NCBI GenBank assembly: GCA_964347325.1
Contig: CAYFYA010000001.1
Location: 1 to 64,000 of the forward strand
Length of the DNA: 64,000 bases
Direction: 5' to 3'
DNA from: JAJISG01 sp964347325
GTDB lineage: Archaea; Thermoplasmatota; Thermoplasmata; RBG-16-68-12; JAJISG01
Part shown: positions 61,288 to 64,000 of the stretch, piece after piece
How positions within the stretch are numbered: position 1 is the first letter of the stretch
Layout of the letters: the number at the start of each line of letters is the position of its first letter
The notes under the pieces: model-generated
Seen by the model: the letters and a program-made list of their open reading frames with translations, nothing else
Database searches by the model: none
Told to the model about the DNA's origin: nothing
Program-made: the position numbers and the translations under genes

Positions 61288-61599
61288 CTATGACTTCATG
61301 ATGGCGAGCAAGAAGAGTCCAATAGCCAAGACCGCGCCGATGGCTGCAGCAGCGATGACGGCGATGCTCTGGACGACGACGTTGAGCATGGAGGGCACGG
61401 GAATGAACTTATTGAAGCCGCCCAGCAAGACCCACACGACCCCTAAGACGAGGCCGCCTCCCAGCAAGGCGCCGCCGATCTTCCTACTCTTCCCACTGCC
61501 AAAGTAGGCGGTGAAGGCCCCCGTTATGACCAGGAAGAGGGAAAAGGTCAGAATCAGTATGGTCACAAAGTTCCAGCCGTTAAGCGCATCCAGTACCAT
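61288..61599 (-). CDS. Small three-helix membrane protein, function unknown
   Basis: This 103-residue hydrophobic protein has membrane helices at about 10-31, 41-60 and 74-100, with a short charged loop GSGKSRK between the first two. I do not recognise the family. ATG 61599 is the start. It precedes the GOLD-like protein gene by 15 nt and follows the RAM-domain gene by 17 nt on the same strand, so the three form a probable operon. Confidence 0.65.
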   Translation of the reverse strand: MVLDALNGWNFVTILILTFSLFLVITGAFTAYFGSGKSRKIGGALLGGGLVLGVVWVLLGGFNKFIPVPSMLNVVVQSIAVIAAAAIGAVLAIGLFLLAIMKS

Positions 61600-61616
61600 T
61601 GTTTCCTACCCCTTTG

Positions 61617-61850
61617 CTAGAATTGAATTCCTGTCAGGGTTTTCGTATCGATCACTCCCTGGATGGTCCGGATCCGGTCCACCACTATCTGACCCAGGAC
61701 GTTGAAGTCCTCCGCCTCTATCTTGGCGATGAGGTCATACTCCCCGAAGAGGGGATGGAGTTCCTTTATCTCCTTGATTTTGGAGAGGGCATTGAAGACT
61801 TCGTGCTCCTTGGCAGGAGCGGTACTAATGAGAACGAATCCGATGGCCAT
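61617..61850 (-). CDS. Stand-alone Lrp/AsnC RAM-domain protein
   Basis: This 77-residue RAM domain lacks a helix-turn-helix. The order of elements is AIGFVLISTAPAKEHEVFNAL, IKEIKELHPLFGEYDLIAKIEA, then IVVDRIRTIQGVIDTKTLTG, the normal Lrp ligand-domain topology. ATG 61850 is preferred over an in-frame ATG at 61883, which lies in the TATA box (CCTTATATG). Such proteins bind amino acids or pair with regulators. A second copy is at 45314-45619. Confidence 0.83.
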   Translation of the reverse strand: MAIGFVLISTAPAKEHEVFNALSKIKEIKELHPLFGEYDLIAKIEAEDFNVLGQIVVDRIRTIQGVIDTKTLTGIQF

Positions 61851-62000
61851 GCCCAATCTCCGCTGGTAATTTGGACCGCGCATATAAGGCTTTTCACCGA
61901 ATTCTCAGCGCGCTCCAGCGGCTCTGGACGGTCCGGCGGTCCTTGGGCTCCTAAAGTGACCAGAATGAGGTGTTGACATCTTCTCGGCGTGTGGTTGGAG

Positions 62001-62927
62001 TCAAACCTCGGTGAGGCGGTCGGCGAAGTCCGAGGCCCGTCCCCATGCCTCCTCCCAGCTCGGGAGCATATTCTGTGGACCTTCGCCCTCGATACAGAAG
62101 CTTGCCACGGAGGCGCCTAGCAGGCCACATTGGGGGAGGTCGAGATCCCGACTGAGGCCGGCATAGAACCCAGCCCTGTACGCATCTCCGGCCCCCGTAA
62201 CGTCCACCTCCTTCCGGGGCGGGATGCTCGGAATTCTCCAAGTGCCCTCCTGAGAGTAGACCGTGCTGCCCTTTGCCCCTTCCGTGAGGACGGCAGTTCC
62301 AACGAATCTGAGCATCACCACCGGATCCTTGACACCCATGTAGCCCATGGCCGTTTGGAACTCGTATCGATTGCCGAAGAAGTAATCGGCGTGTGTGAGC
62401 AGAGTACGGAAGGTCGTCGCGTCGTAGACGTAATGAATCTCCTGGGAGGGATCAAAGGCAATCTCCTTCCCCTTCTCCCTGGCTAGATCCTGGACCCTTC
62501 GGTAGTACTCGGGGCGCCCAGTTCCGATGTGGACAAGCTCGCTCGCCTTTACCGTATGCTCGAGGACCTCGAAGTCCCCAGCGTCCTGCATGGGTCCTTG
62601 ATCCACGATGGCAACCTGATTTCCCTCAGGGTCAGTGAAGATCCAAGCGGTTGGCGTATCGTACCCGGGCAGGGCCACCAGGTCGGTGGTGTCGACACCG
62701 TCCATCTCCAGAGCCCTGCGGTACTCCGGGGGAAAATCCCCGCCCACAAAGGCCGCCAAAGACGTCTCGACACCGAGCCTGGCCGCCGCTCGAGCAACGT
62801 TGCCACCAGTACCCCCGAAGGATGTCCGCCTCCGCGACAACTGGATTGATGTGTTTGGCTCTGGGAGGTGGGGAACTTGGAGAATATAGTCCAGCGCAAC
62901 GTGACCGAAGACCCCGAGAAAACTCAT
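62001..62927 (-). CDS. PfkB-family sugar/nucleoside kinase
   Basis: This 308-residue ribokinase-family enzyme has both PfkB signatures: FGGTGGNVARAAARLGVET near 37-55, and the ATP-site DVTGAGDAYRAGFYAGL near 243-259 with the catalytic aspartate in GAGD. The pattern resembles archaeal nucleoside or ribose kinases (MJ0406-like). Its ATG overlaps the HAD hydrolase stop (ATGA), so kinase and phosphatase are co-translated, which suggests linked nucleoside or sugar-phosphate metabolism. The exact substrate is undetermined. Confidence 0.87.
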   Translation of the reverse strand: MSFLGVFGHVALDYILQVPHLPEPNTSIQLSRRRTSFGGTGGNVARAAARLGVETSLAAFVGGDFPPEYRRALEMDGVDTTDLVALPGYDTPTAWIFTDPEGNQVAIVDQGPMQDAGDFEVLEHTVKASELVHIGTGRPEYYRRVQDLAREKGKEIAFDPSQEIHYVYDATTFRTLLTHADYFFGNRYEFQTAMGYMGVKDPVVMLRFVGTAVLTEGAKGSTVYSQEGTWRIPSIPPRKEVDVTGAGDAYRAGFYAGLSRDLDLPQCGLLGASVASFCIEGEGPQNMLPSWEEAWGRASDFADRLTEV

Positions 62928-63637
62928 GCAGTCCCCTCCTCCATCAGTCGCAGCACGACCTCATATGCACCCTCTAGGTCCTCCACGGTGTAATCCGCAC
63001 CGGCCTCGTCATCCCTGCCTATGAGGATCGATCTCATCCCCACCCCGGCAGCTCCGACCACGTCCTTCTCGGGGGAGTCCCCAACGTAGACTGCCTCGGC
63101 GGTCCTGCACCGCGCCTTCGAGAGGGCCCTGCGGAATATTGCCTCGTGGGGCTTCGCGAACCCGACCTCCTCGGAGGTCGTGATGGAATCCATGTACGGC
63201 TCCAACGGGAACTTGAAGAGGCACAGTTGCAGGAAATCCTCGTCCACATCGGATATGAGCCCAATGTGTAGGACCGCATCTCTCAGTCCCTGGAGCACCC
63301 GTCCTACCCCTGGATACAATTCCACCCACCGCTCGTGCTCGTCCCAGTATGCTCGCTGAAAAGCCTCCCAATGCTCCTCCCTCATGGGAATGCCCTCTTC
63401 CTGTAGGACGGTGGCCACGACTCTGCGGGTGACATTCTGCTCCTGACTCCAACGGGTGCCCAATTTCTCAATCAACTCCTCGCGTCTGGCCTGATACCTC
63501 TCGAAGAGTTTCCGAGAATGTCCTTGGAGGTCTAGGGCGCTCTGAAAAGCCTTGATCATCTCCCGATGGGCCTTCCTATCGCTCTCGAGGTCGATGAGGG
63601 TGCCGCCAAGGTCGAGGAAGACCGCTTTCAGAACCAA
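62924..63637 (-). CDS. HAD-superfamily hydrolase
   Basis: This HAD phosphatase has about 237 residues. Motif I is VFLDLGGTL at the N terminus, with the second aspartate of the usual DxDGT replaced by glycine (DLGGT), as in several HAD subfamilies. A helical cap follows (about 15-95), then motif II LISDVDEDF and motifs III-IV GFAKPHEAIF and VYVGDSPEKDVVGA. TTG 63637 is the likely start, immediately after the ahcY stop, so translation is coupled. It overlaps the PfkB gene by four bases. The substrate is unknown. Confidence 0.82.
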   Translation of the reverse strand: MVLKAVFLDLGGTLIDLESDRKAHREMIKAFQSALDLQGHSRKLFERYQARREELIEKLGTRWSQEQNVTRRVVATVLQEEGIPMREEHWEAFQRAYWDEHERWVELYPGVGRVLQGLRDAVLHIGLISDVDEDFLQLCLFKFPLEPYMDSITTSEEVGFAKPHEAIFRRALSKARCRTAEAVYVGDSPEKDVVGAAGVGMRSILIGRDDEAGADYTVEDLEGAYEVVLRLMEEGTA

Positions 63638-63638
63638 C

Positions 63639-64000
63639 TCAGGTTCCCACCCGCCAACTGGAGATGTAACGTCGTTGCTCCTCCGTGAGGACATCGATCT
63701 CTACACCGAGTGTGTCGAGCCGGATCCTGGCGACCTTCTCGTCGATCGCCCTCGGCACGGCGAAGACTCCCGGTTCCAGTTCCGCGTGGTGTTCTTTCAA
63801 GTAGTGCACCGTCAAGGCCTGCAGGGCAAAACTCGTGTCCATGATCTCCACTGGATGGCCCTGGCCCGCCACCAAGTTGATGAGCCTCCCCTCACCCAGA
63901 AGGTACACCTTCCGCCCGTCCTTGAAGGAGAACTCCTCGACCATCTCCCTCGCCTGCCTGCTAGAGGAGGAGAGCTTCTCCAGAACTTCTCGAGAGATCT
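63639..64000 (-). CDS. ahcY: S-adenosylhomocysteine hydrolase, C-terminal part (5' end beyond window)
   Basis: The last 120 codons of ahcY are visible, with the open frame running to the window edge. The enzyme splits S-adenosylhomocysteine to adenosine and homocysteine, using bound NAD. GEGRLINLVAGQGHPVEIMD is the conserved segment near the C terminus, with the NAD/substrate-pocket histidine in GHPVEIMD. FALQALTVHYL and VPRAIDEKVARIRL follow. The protein ends in YISSWRVGT, without the usual YRY terminus of bacterial enzymes. It is followed at once by the HAD and PfkB genes, which might process the released nucleoside. Confidence 0.92.
   Translation of the reverse strand, partial: ISREVLEKLSSSSRQAREMVEEFSFKDGRKVYLLGEGRLINLVAGQGHPVEIMDTSFALQALTVHYLKEHHAELEPGVFAVPRAIDEKVARIRLDTLGVEIDVLTEEQRRYISSWRVGT

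Noticed and set aside
1..64000. CRISPR arrays, insertion sequences, prophage or integration sites
   Set aside because: No spaced direct repeats, transposase, integrase, terminal inverted repeats or cas genes were seen; the window reads as stable chromosomal backbone with one sugar-use locus.

Overview
The window looks like a chromosomal segment of a GC-rich euryarchaeon, most probably from the Thermoplasmatota or a close relative. This rests on gene content only: archaeal uS15, fibrillarin, Orc1/Cdc6, deoxyhypusine synthase, FAICAR synthetase (PurP), split GMP synthase (GuaAA/GuaAB), HerA-NurA-Mre11-Rad50, DUF835, UPF0147, DUF131 and PAC2 proteins, together with TATA-box promoters of which many sit 24-27 nt upstream of a start codon, so that many transcripts are probably leaderless. 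No insertion sequence, prophage or CRISPR array is visible.

Layout. 1-5.5 kb: the 3' end of thrS, a ribbon-helix-helix regulator, and small-molecule enzymes (Ldh_2 dehydrogenase, YCII protein, CocE-like hydrolase, MBL hydrolase). 5.6-18.9 kb: a same-strand alpha-glucan block with two giant surface proteins (one a GH57 amylopullulanase), an anchored sugar-binding protein, a permease in which the MalF-like and MalG-like halves are one polypeptide, and a MalK-type ATPase. 18.9-25.8 kb: maltokinase, a GlgM-like GT4, a membrane protein, an ADP-dependent sugar kinase, a GT5 glycogen synthase and GalT. Together these suggest that external glucan is cut at the cell surface, imported as maltodextrin and turned over through glycogen, possibly via maltose-1-phosphate.

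25.8-34.3 kb: Nudix, deoxyhypusine synthase, several archaeal proteins of unknown function, Orc1/Cdc6 with a possible origin, DUF835, and rpsO with a RecJ-like DHH protein. 34.3-43 kb: fibrillarin, then mre11-rad50-nurA-herA for DNA-end resection, a membrane protein and a RecA-fold protein with a broken Walker A. 43-52.7 kb: purP, zinc-ribbon proteins, stand-alone RAM domains, UPF0147, an intron-containing tRNA-Gly, a P-type ATPase, rtcA, PAC2, a riboflavin-pathway reductase and a Mut7-C nuclease. 52.7-64 kb: carA-carB, serA, GMP synthase subunits, purE, small proteins, a PfkB kinase, a HAD hydrolase and the 3' part of ahcY.

The most striking observation is in carB. The reading frame is broken after codon 28 by exactly 29 nt (53925-53953). 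These 29 nt form a bulge-helix-bulge (BHB) splice motif: a 4-bp central helix, two 3-nt bulges and a 9-bp inner stem. Cutting at the canonical bulge positions restores the conserved AAEFDY sequence and a 1072-residue CarB. The tRNA-Gly(CCC) gene 7.5 kb away carries a 12-nt intron with the same geometry. This suggests a protein-coding gene whose mRNA is repaired by the tRNA splicing machinery.
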